Of a stretch of DNA of 38,404 bases, positions 1 through 11,040 are shown piece after piece. A model generated the notes under the pieces. The model did no database searches and had not been told where the DNA came from. It was given only the letters and a program-made list of their open reading frames with translations. The translations under genes and the position numbers were made by a program. The stretch's first letter is position 1. Each line of letters opens with the position of its first letter. The DNA comes from Phaeoceros laevis (Eukaryota > Anthocerotophyta > Anthocerotopsida > Notothyladales): NCBI GenBank assembly GCA_049999765.1, contig JBNGIQ010009481.1, positions 536,831 to 575,234 on the forward strand, given 5' to 3'.

Positions 1-5
1 CATTT

Positions 6-282
6 ATGTTGCACATCGTGGGATTGGGTCTCGGGGATGAGCGGGACATCACTCTCAGGGGCTTGGATGCTCTGGTAGGCCTGATTAAGTAGCTACTAAA
101 GGTTGAGCTTTGGGCTTTATTGGCTTGAGCATGGTTGGTGCTCTCTACAGGATGAAGTACTGTATGGCAGGCGCATGACCCTGGCAGACGGAGAGATGGC
201 GGGGCGAGGGGTGGAGCGCATATTGGAAGAAGCATGCGCCAAGGACTTTGCTCTGCTCGTGGTTGGAAATCCATATGGGTGA
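6..282 (+). pseudogene. Truncated diphthine synthase (DPH5) gene remnant
   Basis: An ATG at 6 opens 23 codons reading MLHIVGLGLGDERDITLRG..., the start typical of diphthine synthase, the SAM-dependent methyltransferase of diphthamide synthesis on elongation factor 2. A second block at 151-278 reads DEVLYGRRMTLADGEM... and ends FALLVVGNPYG, matching the family's YG-x-ADREMVE and AFLVVGDPFG region. The stretch between (75-150) has GT/AG ends and could be a 76-nt intron in phase 0. However, it also contains an in-frame LSFGL at 103-117, which in the family belongs to coding sequence, after stops at 90-92 and 97-99. About 25 family residues (KCxxVYxEAYTS...) are missing or decayed. After the possible donor at 279 no further DPH5 exon (ATTHxDL...) can be found before the next gene, so about three quarters of the enzyme is absent. 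I read it as a dead fragment; homology is from memory of the family. Confidence 0.65.
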
Positions 283-849
283 GGAGACTGCCCTAGGTTT
301 ACGCTTGCAATGACGGTAGTTTGTTTTCTATGGGGAATCCTAAAATCATGCATTTATGGGGATATGCATTTACAGGGATGGTTTTAGAGAGGGTCTATTG
401 TGTCTACAAGCTGGGGATGCTTTTACTTTGTCTACAAGATGGTAGACAGAAGGACGCGGGCATCACCGGGGCCATGGACTCTGGTTAAATGGACCGTGGT
501 TAACGTCCACGAAAGTGCTTAACGTCCACGCAAGTCCACGAAAGTGCAGGCTTCTCGTCTTCAGTGCTCTTCACCGAGGAAACGCAACCAACAGGGAAAC
601 TGTCCTGTGCTCGCGGCTGTAAAGGTTCTGCCGTCGTGCCAATGAAATGCCATAGCTGGATGTGTGGAATGGGGGTTGAAAAGAATTTGCAGTTGCAACT
701 ATATAGGTACTAGGTAGGATTAGCGAGCTAAATCCTGGGCAGCTCGCTTAGGCCCCTTGGCTCGGCCCTTAGTGTGCTGCTCTTCGGCCACGTTTGCTAC
801 ACATCTCTTCCAAGGCGAGTGGGAGGTGGAAAGCAGTCGTGCAGCGCCA
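279..849. promoter_or_regulatory. Upstream region of the sterol reductase gene with short direct repeats
   Basis: No coding sequence is visible. At 498-518 and 519-547 two copies of a TTAACGTCCACG...AAAGTGC unit lie in tandem. The second copy contains an extra internal CAAGTCCACG. The units carry an ACGT core, as bZIP-type sites do, which is suggestive only. No convincing TATA box was seen. Confidence 0.3.
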
Positions 850-3759
850 ATGGCTGCACCTAGGCCGGCCCGGCGTGAGCGCGAACGCGAGCGCGGAAGA
901 GTCCCCCTCGCCAACGGTGGCGAGAAGAAATCGCAGCCGCTTCCAGTTCCGCAGCACCAGCAGCATCATCAGCCGCAGCATCAGAAACAGCACAGCAGCG
1001 ACAGTAGCTCGGACGATGATTCCCAGCCTGCCAGCAACGGCCTCTCCAATGGGGTTCCTGCTGGCGCCAGGAAGAGGAGCGCCTCACGCGAGCGCAAGAG
1101 CAAGACACTTGCGCCATCCGAGTACCAGAACCTGCCTTCCGTGCACAATGTGGCCGTCACCTACTTCACCATGCTGGCGCTTCTAGGGCTCTGTCCCCCC
1201 GCTGTCATCTGCCTGTCAGTTTTTCTAACCGAGTCTTTCGGATTTCGATCCTACTTCATACCGTCAGGCAATCTTGTAGAAATTGTGTGATTTTGGTGTT
1301 CCTGCTTTCTGCCAGGTTGATTTTCTGGCTACTTTGGGCTGAATGCAGCTAAGAACTTCGCTAGAACAGAAGATACATTGGGTTTGGCTGATAATGTGGG
1401 CTTGCATTGCAGGTGGTACACCATCGATCATCTGGATGGTTCTCTGTACAGTCTTTTTTTCCTGATGCGGAAGCACGGTATACTGGAGACCTTGATCAAG
1501 ATTTGGCCTCGGCCAACACCAACAGCAATTGGACTCGTCCTTGCGTTCGCTGCGTTTGAGGCCTTGCTGCTCGTAAGCCTGCCCGGTAAACGGTTTTTCG
1601 GTCCCGTTTCTCCCGCCGGCTATCGTCCTGTTTACAAGGTGAGATCCATTTCCATATGCAAGTCTGCAAACTCCGTCTGATCTGAAATCATGCTGTTATC
1701 TGTTCCTGTGTGGTTTCTGACGTGCAGAACAATGGAGTTCTGGCTTATGTAACAACCATTGCAACTTACTTGGCAATATGGAAGTGAGCATCTAACCTAT
1801 TTGGCTTTCAAGCTCAGACCACCTACTTTTTGTGGCCGTAAATCACACTGAGTGCCTCGTTACTGCAGGTTGGGTTTCTTTAACCCTGCAATTGTTTATG
1901 ATCACCTTGGGGAGATCCTTTCTGCCCTGATTGTTGGAAGTTTGATATTTTGTATCTTACTTTACATCAAAGTAAGATTTTTCTTCTCCCTTCAAAAATC
2001 TTCCTCTTTCTTTGTACTGCCCGCAACTTGTTCCGTGTAGTTTAGCTCTGATGATCTCCTGAACTCACAGGGGCATGTAGCGCCTTCCTCTGCTGACTGG
2101 GGCTCTTCAGGCAACATTGTCGTGGACTTCTTTTGGGTGAGCACATACTAGTTTCAATTCTGTTGCGAAGGTGGTGCTGTAAAGTCTTGGTATGTCTGAA
2201 GGATTTGTTATTAGCCAGCAAGCGTTTAGTGATTCCTTCTGCCAGAATCCTTCTTAACAGGGGATGGAGCTCTACCCGCGCATTGGGAAATACTTCGACA
2301 TCAAGGTGTTCACTAATTGTCGCTTTGGCATGATGGGCTGGGCAGTGTTGGTTATCAGCTATTGCATAAAGCAGGTAACATGGCTGATCTAAATCTCCAG
2401 TTCTGGTGATTTTGTATGCATTGTCTTGCGCAACATCATGAAAGACTTTTGAATAACATAGATGTGATGGGCATATCAAAATTTTACTTGTCACAGTACA
2501 GCGTGCATGGCGAAGTAGCTGGCTCCATGCTGGTCAGTGCCGTCCTCATGCTTGTCTACATAACCAAGTTTTTCATCTGGGAAACTGGGTACCTTTGCAG
2601 CATGGACATTGCACATGATCGAGGTGCGTATTGTTCCCCATCCTTCGAAAGCTTGGTGTGTCTGTCATCTCCATCCCGGCTGCCTTCTTTCTAGTGCTAG
2701 TGCCCTGTACTGCTGACAACTAAAACTTGTTTGTGAGCAGCTGGATTTTACATATGCTGGGGTTGCCTCGTATGGGTGCCTTCGGTGTACACATCACCTG
2801 CAATGTACCTCGTAAAGCATCGTGTCAATTTAGGACCTCTGGTATGTTGGAGCTGCTTTTACACCTCAACTCAGCCATACCCACACGTCTCATTACGGGG
2901 GCTTCCCGTTTGTTGGGTTGTAACATCCTAACAGGGGTTTTGTTGTGCAGTACAACTGGGCAATATTTTTTGCAGGCTTGTTATGTATCTATATCAATTA
3001 CGACTGTGATAGACAACGCCAAGTGTTCAGGAAAACGCGAGGGAAATGTAAAATATGGGGCAAGGTTCCTACAAAGGTGTGGGTCAGACCTCCTTTATAT
3101 TTGTGCTGTCTGCGGGGAACGATGTCCACTCCGCAACTATACGTTTTCCATTGCCCCTGCAGATACACGCATCTTACGTCACAGAGAGAGGAGAAACAAA
3201 GTCCAGTTTGCTTTTGACGTCAGGCTGGTATGTGCACCCATGTGGTTCTTGCCCTGGTCAACTTCAAAGGTAAGTTTGGCCTGGTTTTTGTTGGCTGCAT
3301 TGATGCGTTGTATGAAACTGTGGTGTGCTATTGCAGGTGGGGTGTGGCTCGTCACTTCCACTACGCTCCAGAAATCGCGGCAGCATTTTTTTGGTCTGTG
3401 CCGGCGCAGTTCGTTCATGTAAAATCCCAAACTACCTCAACTCCTTTCTGGCCTTGCTTGCTTGCTATGTGTAAGGTGTGTGCGCTGTGCGCAACGCTTT
3501 CTTATGTACATAATTTTCTGGCTGCAGTTCATACCTTACTTTTACGTGATATTCTTAACAATTCTGCTCTTCGACCGGGCCGTTCGAGACGATGCACGAT
3601 GTCGCGAGAAGTAAGGGAGTTGGCAGGAGTCTCTTGAAGTATTTTACCATGTTGTACGTACTGGCATTCTGACGGCGTGCTTTCCTGGGCAGGTACACGA
3701 AGTATTGGGAGATGTACTGCCGCCGCGTTCCATACAGAATCATACCCGGAGTATATTAG
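850..3759 (+). CDS. DWF5: 7-dehydrocholesterol reductase (sterol delta-7 reductase), 13 exons
   Basis: The product reduces the delta-7 double bond of sterols with NADPH in the ER membrane, a late step of plant sterol and brassinosteroid precursor synthesis. Exons: 850-1214, 1413-1638, 1728-1783, 1869-1971, 2071-2136, 2261-2374, 2497-2623, 2741-2841, 2951-3076, 3163-3227, 3337-3418, 3528-3610, 3693-3759. All introns are GT-AG, phases match, and the total is 527 codons (526 aa). Family blocks are plain: IKIWPRPTP, LPGKRFFGPVSPAGYRPVYK, FNPAIVYDHLGEI, GHVAPSSADWGS, GMELYPRIGKYFDIKVFTNC, MDIAHDRAGFYICWG, CIYINYDCDRQRQ, LLLTSGWWGVARHFHY and the terminal RRVPYRIIPGVY. ATG 850 is the only in-frame ATG before the conserved part. 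Oddity: about 95 extra N-terminal residues rich in R/E, then H/Q, S/D and a KRSASRERKSK stretch, whereas the Arabidopsis enzyme as I recall it (about 430 aa) starts near residue 95. Identification is secure; use of the full extension is inferred. Confidence 0.95.
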
Positions 3760-4263
3760 CATTAATGTTATACTCCATTAACTAGTTTCGAACGATACAG
3801 GAAGTCATGCTAGAAGTTGGAACGAGGAACTCGTTTAAATTTCACATTGGCACAATCCTTGTGCCGCTCTGGCAAGCCTGCCCTGCCCAATGGCTGGAAC
3901 TCTCAGGCTTGAAGGGTGAAGGCTCTCGGCTTGTAACATTTCGTGTTCATGGAAGAAAAGCAAGCACATTCTGCGTACTCTACAAAGCACCCAGTCACAG
4001 CTTGTTTCCCGAACTACATAACAGGTGATCTTGCTGTCATAACAAACATGCTGCAAAACTGTAAGACTATGTTTAACCACACAGAAGTTCGTTTGACGGG
4101 ATCTGAGGCCCAGCCATTCCACTTTCTACACCAAGAATCAACTTCAATACCTTTTGCGATGTCCTGGAAGCCATGGAACGTAGAACTGTTGCACAAGAGG
4201 ATTAAAGCCAGCATAAAAACATCCATGATAAATGGCCTCAACCTGTATGCCCAACATTGTTTC
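3760..4263. other. Tail-to-tail intergenic spacer
   Basis: This stretch separates the convergent sterol reductase (+) and LUC7-like (-) genes and must hold both 3' untranslated regions and polyadenylation sites. I see no further coding sequence or structured repeat. Confidence 0.5.
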
Positions 4264-6742
4264 TCAGACTCTATGGTCAGGAGATCGAGCCCTATGGTCA
4301 GGAGATCGAGACCGCCTGCGAGAAAAATGTCGAGGGGGGGGAGGAGAAGAAGGTTTAGGTGGTGATCGCGAGCGTGTGTATCTGCGATCACGCTCTCTGT
4401 CCCTTCCCCAATCCCTGTCCCTGTCTCTATCCTTGTTATCCCTGTCTCGTCCCCTTCGACCTTTGTCATGATTCCGCTCCCTGTGCCTGTCCCTGTACCT
4501 CTCTCGTGGTTCTCTTTCCCGCTCCCGCTCCCTGTCCCGCTCTTTGTCCTTTTCTCTGTCCCGCTCCTTGTCCTTCTCATCTTTTTGTTCCTTGTCCTTG
4601 TCCTTATCCCTTGCAGTGCCATTATCCTTCACTCTATCTGTTTCTTTCTCTTTCTCTCTAAGCTTCCTCTTCTCCTCAATGTCCTTTTCTCTTGCAACCC
4701 TTTCCTCCTCGCGTGCTTTGTCCTTTCGTCCCTAGGGACAAAATTTAACACGATCCTTAGATTCCAGATGCAAGAGCAAATGCTGCATACTAGCACAACT
4801 GTAACACTCCAAAAAGGTGCAGAGAGTACCTTGAACTCATTCAAATACTCGCGCACGAGCCCAAATCCTACATGCTGCTTTCCAGTCAAGTGCGACTGAG
4901 TGCGCTCCGTGGCATCGTTGGCTACTAAAAATGACCCACATATCTCACAGAGGGCCATCTTCTTCTCTTGGGACAATATTAGACCACGCTCCGTAGAGGC
5001 CATTTGCATTACAACTGCTTTCTCAGCATTCAATGCCTCGACCTGCACTTTGTTACAAACTCAGAAGTCAGATAGCACAGAAAATAAAACCGAGTCATTC
5101 AAAAAAGCAAACCAGCTCCAGGGACAGCAAACAGGCCAAGGCACCTTCAAAATAGCGTCTCTAAGAGTTCAAGAATACCTTCTTCATGAGTGCCTGTGCC
5201 TCGTCAACCTTCCCTTCCTCACCCAGGTTTTCACTTTGCTCTAAGAGCTTCTTGATTTTCTCCTCAATGGTTCCAAGCTGCTCTTGCTTTTCATTGGAAA
5301 TAGGAACCAAGGATGCCAGGTCAACATCCTGGGCCAGTCGTTCTCGACCCCGCCTGACTTTGCGATCAAGATCCTGAACCTGAATCAGGAATATGTTAGA
5401 ACGCAAGGAGTAAAAGCATGCAGCAGGAAAAACTTTGCATAGAATATGTGGCACCCACCAGCTTTTCGCAGAATTGAGCCAGCTCTGCCTCAAACCTTGG
5501 TACATACAACTCATGCCGAGAAGATTGCTCATAGCTGCAGGTGCAAACAAAGGCAAATGGCTAAGAACAATGGCAAAGCCACATGGCATGATATGATTAG
5601 TTTGGTCAAGCTAATGATTTGTTGTAACAGAGATCTGCAAACCAGGCATGAGCTGAGTCTGTAACCAAGTCTCTTTAGAAGTGAGACGCCCAATCAAATC
5701 TATTGGATATACATTCTACATAATCTCATGCATTGCAAATCATCTACACAGATTTCTCGTTCTGCACATCACTGGTAGATGTATCACCCTTGTTAGGTTG
5801 TACATCAGCAGGAAAATGTGGCCTTCAAACTGAAAGTAGTCACCTTTCCTTAAGCTTCGGATCATGAATCTTCGAACATGGTCCTGCCAACAGTAACAGG
5901 ACACATCAGAAAACAACATCACTAAATTGCCACAAATGGGCCTCTATACAAGATCAACATTCAGAAGGGCTATACAAATTCAAACTCACCCAGATCGCTC
6001 TTGGTGTTGACAAATAAGTCATGGGGACAAAACCGAACAAGATAGCATCCGCAGACTTCCTTGTCATCCCAGCGAATTTCTCTGTGAGCTTTCTTCTCCT
6101 CATCTGTTAGATTTCGGGCTGGAAACGAACCACCAGAAACAGAAGATTCGTCAGTATCCTTAACATCCTTTGCAGCTGAATCGACGATACACAGATCAGA
6201 ATTAGAGCATATTGTGAAAGGAACAGAAGCAAGGGCTTTCAAGCCCTTGGAAGCTAGAACAGACCACCAAAAGAAGCGAGGAGAACAAAACCAGCAAGAA
6301 TCCGTCACAAAGCCGGGTTCTGTCTATGTCTGCAATACTCGACATACTTTCTCACACACATAGAGATGCTGTAAAAGGCCCTTGCAGGCAAACCCGGGTA
6401 GGGTCAAACGTTTAATGCACAGTCAGTAGGTCAGGATTGTCGATCGTCATACACGCTACTTTGCGTTCCACTTGTGTGATCCTACCGCTTATTCCACTTG
6501 GCCTATTCTACTGCCATCGTCACAGGCAGGTAGTCCCAACTGCTTAGTACATAGGATAACATAGTATCTGGAGAAATTCATCTATTTGCATTACTCAAAG
6601 TTTTCAGTAGTCCATGACACGAGCCGACCATAAATGCAGAAACCTTCAGACACACAACGGACTGACAGCACCCTGAGAACAAAATATTGACTTCACCTGT
6701 GCCCATTAGCTCGTCCAGCAATGCCCGCTGAGCCTCCACCAT
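4264..6742 (-). CDS. LUC7L: LUC7-like U1 snRNP-associated splicing factor, 7 exons
   Basis: LUC7 proteins bind the U1 snRNP and help select 5' splice sites. Exons in transcript order: 6742-6697, 6118-5990, 5883-5844, 5534-5459, 5379-5179, 5042-4830, 4731-4264. GT-AG joins keep phase and give 390 aa. It starts MVEAQRALLDELMG, the family N-terminus. The first zinc finger is CCCH (C38, C46, C61, H65) in WDDKEVCGCYLVRFCPHDLF; the second is C2H2 (C196, C199, H215, H221) in MALCEICGSFLVANDATERTQSH. Between them FEAELAQFCEKLVQDLDRKV and a helical linker match the family. The last exon encodes about 150 residues of charged RD/RE repeats ending in RS dipeptides and a duplicated 7-residue RSPDHRA unit (21-bp repeat at 4271-4310), as expected of an SR-type nuclear splicing protein. 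The first intron (6119-6696) is by far the longest. It is divergent from SmD2. Confidence 0.93.
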
Positions 6743-7498
6743 TGTGCCAATATGCGCTCCAGCGTGGAAATTTTCCTCAGAACTTGATAACCGCTACTGC
6801 GGATAAACAACTACTAGTTTTCTACTCTGTACCGGAACGTATCTAAGAAGCAATCCCGACATGAGAAAGCCCTTCAGAGAGGCCTGGACGGCCTCACAGC
6901 TTCTCATCCGCTGTGCCTGAGCTGCAGCAGCCAAGAAAGCGCGCCATCATCGCATCGACGGATTTGCAAATTGACCCCGACACGAAGTGTTCAAAATTAA
7001 GGAGCCACCGGTGCTCTAACACACCGTTGGATGCTATATTTTGCACCGTAGCCTGCGGCGCCAAGGCTCTACGGATAGTGGACCAGAGAAAGAGCTCGCC
7101 TTGGTCGTCTTTCCGAGAGAAGCAACCATCCACTGCGTACTGGGCCAATTACAGATCTGCCAACCTAATGCTGGTCTCACCAGTTTGTAGATGAGGGCAA
7201 GAGAGGCCGACAGCACAAAGAACAGAGGCTCTACAGACTAGAGAGGCTGATCGATGGTCCGTGTGAAACACACCACATCTCATCAAGATTAGCTTTTCCT
7301 TTTCTTCGTACAGACCTAGACTCGGGGTTGGCTGGAATGAGTCTGTTAGAGTTATTAGGGCAGAGTCGTTAGGGCCTATCCGCGTTTGAATATTTGTTCG
7401 GAGACTTCGGCATACAGTAGTCGTGGGTAGCTCAGCTCAGTTAGCGGGAGCAATTTGAAGGATTACGTCTTGTTGCGAACAAGCCTTGTGTTGGCGAT
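6743..7498. promoter_or_regulatory. Shared upstream region of divergent LUC7-like and SmD2 genes
   Basis: This 756-bp region lies between the two start codons of two spliceosome genes and must contain both promoters. No coding sequence was recognised. A stretch near 7423-7450 (GTGGGTAGCTCAGCTCAGTT) looks superficially like a tRNA A box, but no matching B box or acceptor stem follows. Confidence 0.45.
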
Positions 7499-8334
7499 AT
7501 GGTTCCCAGGTAAAGCATATGCCAAGGTGGAGTGTCTATCTTTGAGCCTGCGCTGCCCCAAACAATTGATGTTTTGTGTGGTTTGCTTGTGGTGCAGTGG
7601 AGCTAGGCCGATGGAGGAGGAGACGGTAAAGCTCTTCCTTTTTGCTGTTTCGTCTGGTTTTTGTTCTTTTGTTTTTGTTGCGTTAAGCTTTCCTCCTCCA
7701 AATTGGTTCTACCAGGAGAAAACCGAAGAGCAAGAATTCAGCACAGGTCCTCTCTCAGTGTTGACCATGAGTGTGAAGAACAACACCCAGGTGAGGCGCT
7801 TCCCATGGCAATCCTGATGTTTTGCATTTTATGAGCCATCCGAAGTTTTTCGTGGGCTGGAGGTCATTTCCAAATTTGACCTATTTTGGGGACTCTACTT
7901 GAGACGTGTTTGTTCCATCGCATAATTTGCACTGCTTGTGTAGGTTTCACATGTTATCTACTTCAACCTGGGAACTGATTGACCTGGTTGTGTCCTTTGT
8001 ATGAAGGTGCTTATCAACTGCCGAAATAACAAAAAGCTACTGGGAAGAGTCAAGGCTTTCGATAGACATTGCAATATGGTGCTCGAAAATGTCCGGGAGA
8101 TGTGGACAGAGGTCAGACTCTCTTGCTCTTGGTTTTGATTCTCTGCACTGCTTAATCGTTCTGTACAAAATTGGTCATTCACGCAGCTGCTTTCTTCTGA
8201 CTTATGTTGCAATGCAGGTACCTAAAACCGGTAAAGGCAAGAAGAAGGCGAAGCCAGTAAACAAAGACAGGTTCATAAGCAAGATGTTTCTTAGGGGTGA
8301 CTCTGTGATCATCGTGCTGAGAAATCCCAAGTGA
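7499..8334 (+). CDS. SmD2: Small nuclear ribonucleoprotein SmD2, 5 exons
   Basis: SmD2 is one of the seven Sm proteins forming the ring on U1, U2, U4 and U5 snRNAs. Exons: 7499-7509, 7598-7625, 7716-7790, 8007-8111, 8218-8334; all joins keep phase and give 111 aa. Sm motif 1 lies in [20 protein letters not shown] and [15 protein letters not shown]; Sm motif 2 is [16 protein letters not shown], ending in the family's C-terminal PK. The basic loop [17 protein letters not shown] between the motifs is characteristic of D2. The first exon encodes only MVP plus a split serine ([13 protein letters not shown]). It is inferred from an ATG, a good donor and a perfect phase fit, and is less certain than the rest; ATG 7611 (MEEET) is the alternative start. 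It sits head-to-head with the LUC7-like gene. Confidence 0.93.
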
Positions 8335-9177
8335 TGAACGTTACAAGAGGTAACTGAAACCGGTCGTTTGATCTGGGTGTCGTATGATATCTGGATGACA
8401 CCTTCATAAACCATGCTCGAAGCCCTTTCCTTGGAGTTGCAGACGTTTTTTGCTACCGTTTTGGTGACGCTACTTTTGCTGAGACTCTACTCAAGAGTCC
8501 TCGGAAGCGTGGATGTTACGGGTGCACAGGGCAGTCATAGCGTATCTTTTGGGCAACATCTTGTGGATTTGGGAAATGAAATATGCTGTGCACTAGGGTC
8601 CCTCCTGGACTGAGGAGGGTAATCAATAGATCAGTGGCCATTTCCATAACCATCGCATCAGTAAAACTCAACCTCTCTGCCACTTCCGTGTCATAATAAA
8701 ATACTTCGCGGGCCCTACGAAGGCGAACCCTATCACTGAAAAGGATGGGGGCGCTTGCAAGATGACAGTAACTGTGAATTTCGTACTTATGTAAACGGCG
8801 ACAGTTTCGGCGAGGACATTCACTTTCTTTTGCAAGACGGTCCCGTAAAGGCGGTCTACAAAATCCAGTCTAGTATGTTTCCGACTGCATCACAGAAGTT
8901 CTCTAGTACCTACCAAGCGGACACGAAGTGCGCTCGGACAACGATATTGCCAGATAAAACTCTTCAGAGGACATCTGCGTGATCGTGGACCGAGGGACCT
9001 TGCCGGTCAGGAAAGCAGTAACATGCAGCTCATGGCACTAATGGCAAATGACTCGTTGAATGTACACAAATTTCCGGCACTTTGTCATACATAGATTCCA
9101 AAGCAGAATCCTGATCAGACCAGGATTCCCAACGCAAGATATGCAGCACAAAATGCGAAGACCAGAAACTACAAGAC
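8335..9177. other. Intergenic, no recognisable gene
   Basis: Lies downstream of SmD2, between convergent genes. Short open frames here show no family resemblance and no codon-usage contrast. It must contain the SmD2 3' end. Confidence 0.4.
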
Positions 9178-9261
9178 TTAACAAGAATCTTCAGCCTCAA
9201 TGGCAGGTGGGCCGGCGGCGCTTGGCGCAGCTGCTTCCTCCCCTTGTGACTCAGGTTCTGC
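9178..9261 (-). other. Possible alternative last exon of RER1
   Basis: On the minus strand a TTGAGCAG acceptor at 9262-9269 is followed by 27 open codons and a TAA. The encoded tail is acidic and Ala/Pro-rich (AEPESQGEEAAAPSAAG, then PPAIEAEDSC). The phase is 0, so joining RER1 exon 2 (ending ...SLGKQ at 10069) directly to it would stay in frame and replace the conserved RYGGKKS tail. No other upstream minus-strand exon was found for it. It could equally be a chance open stretch in the 3' flank; transcript reads would decide. Confidence 0.25.
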
Positions 9262-9814
9262 CTGCTCAATACAGCAACGTAGGTTAACAAGCCTAAATCG
9301 AACTCACAGAACTCAAGCATGAGTCAGGTTCAGATCAAAGGTAGACCCAACACTTCAGTCATAGGGTTGACATACATGAAAGCTATGAAGAAAAAGCGCA
9401 GACTTCAATGAATTGAAGAATTAAGTGAAGTCTATACCATGTCCATCACCCTAGAAAATGAATTCAACGTTATGTCTATGAGGATGTATATAACAAGCAG
9501 GAAATCTTGAAAAAATAGCAGTCAAACATAATGTTCCAACCCTACGCCATCATCTGGAAAGTGTTAGGTAATCCCCATCAATGGAGGAGACAGGCTTGGA
9601 GTTCCATCAAGCATGCCAAAGAATATAGCGCAGGGCAGCCCAAATACATGGCTGTCGGCCAAGCACAGTCCTGGGGGAGTGAAAGCAAAGACCAGCGAAA
9701 TATGCTGAAAATGCTGCCCTCTTAGCAGTTTCACAGTGACTCATCAGTCATGCACTACACAAAAGCATGGTTCTGACAGCCAAAGAGCTACGTCCATCAA
9801 CCTTGTAGCACCAT
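9262..9814. other. RER1 3' flank, no recognisable gene
   Basis: Sequence downstream of the RER1 stop codon (minus strand). Open frames on the plus strand (for example at 9531-9725) resemble no family I know and have no start context of note. Confidence 0.4.
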
Positions 9815-11040
9815 CTAATCTTTGGAAGAGCTTGCCTTGTCAGATGAAGCTGACTTCTTTCCACCATAACGCTGCACAGGCCCACCATATGCTTGCATCA
9901 AGACCAGCAAACACCAAAAGACCATGACACCCATCTAATCTCACAGCTTCACGCAATCAAGCTGCCTTGCTCCATCAACAAAAGAGAACAGAGCCCAAGT
10001 TGATTAGTGTGGGATATGCATCTCACGACACTTCTGGGAGCTACACATTGCAGTTACAGATAGCATACCTGCTTCCCGAGCGAAAATGGGACGTATTTGT
10101 ACTTAATCATGTGCCTTATTTGTCGTTTCATCGTCAATACGAAAAGGACAATCCAGTACAGCAGTAATATGGGCCAAAACACTGGCACATCAAAGATGGA
10201 GAAGAAAGTCAAGAAGAAGGCAACACAAAACGCCTTAGTCAGGGCATACCTGCACAAGAGAAGGCGAGGGTTGTGTTAGGGCCATTGCCTGCTAAAAGTT
10301 TCAGAGGCAACCATGCTCTATACTGCAAGACCACATTCACACAGCATGGCAACTCGATGCTTTAAGTACAAGCCAGCAAAAGACAAGGGAAAGGAAAGCG
10401 CAGGGAGAGGCTGCCATGGAACAGGCTGCATCTAGTGCTCTAGATGTCAAACGATTGCAGAGCTGACTTACAACCGTAAAGAATAGTCATCCTCCCCCAA
10501 ATTGACCCAGAAACTACAAATGCCATTCAAGCAACCAAAGGTGCGCCATATAGTTTCCCATCCAATACATTGACCAAGAAAACAAGCAACAGCAGCTTGC
10601 TCACTCTACAGGCATCAGAAGAACGAACAACTAGCAAGCACATGCATATGCATATGCCCTAAGAAGACACAAAACTAGTTCCGAGCAGACCAGAATTTAA
10701 ACTCCGGCAGGCGGCGAATGAAGGGCTTGAATTCGTCACTGCCTTTAGTAGGCAATGCAGGTCCCTCGCTCTCAGGATCGATTTGCGGGGACAGAAACCC
10801 TATCAGGAGATTAAGGATGTAAATACCCAGACCATAGGTCACGATGTAGAAACCATGGACCGAATAGACGCGCAGGCAGTAGATGGCGGCGGCGACGATG
10901 GAGCCCGTCCACCGCGCTAGCGGATGCGGCGTAGACTTGTCCAGGTAATACTGGAAAGTGCGGGACATATTGTCCCTCCACTTGACAGCGGAGCTCTTGC
11001 CTCCAGAGACGCTAGCATCATCCCCGTACAAGCTTTCCAT
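9815..11040 (-). CDS. RER1: RER1-like Golgi-to-ER retrieval receptor, 3 exons
   Basis: RER1 is a cis-Golgi membrane protein that returns ER membrane proteins in COPI vesicles. Exons in transcript order: 11040-10691, 10249-10069, 9871-9815; phases match and the product is 195 aa, the usual length. Start ATG 11040 gives [10 protein letters not shown]. The family core is present: [36 protein letters not shown], a hydrophobic [12 protein letters not shown] segment, [18 protein letters not shown], then across the first splice [59 protein letters not shown], and the short tail [18 protein letters not shown]. Four membrane segments are expected with both ends cytosolic. Intron 1 is 441 bp and intron 2 is 197 bp, longer than those of most neighbours. 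Confidence 0.95.

Noticed and set aside
4359-4899. Plus-strand open frames with Cys/Pro/Leu/Ser repeats
   Set aside because: Antisense of the Arg/Asp/Glu repeat exon of the LUC7-like gene; repeats are forced by that coding sequence.
7423-7450. tRNA-like A box
   Set aside because: No B box, anticodon stem or acceptor stem in the following 80 nt; probably chance.
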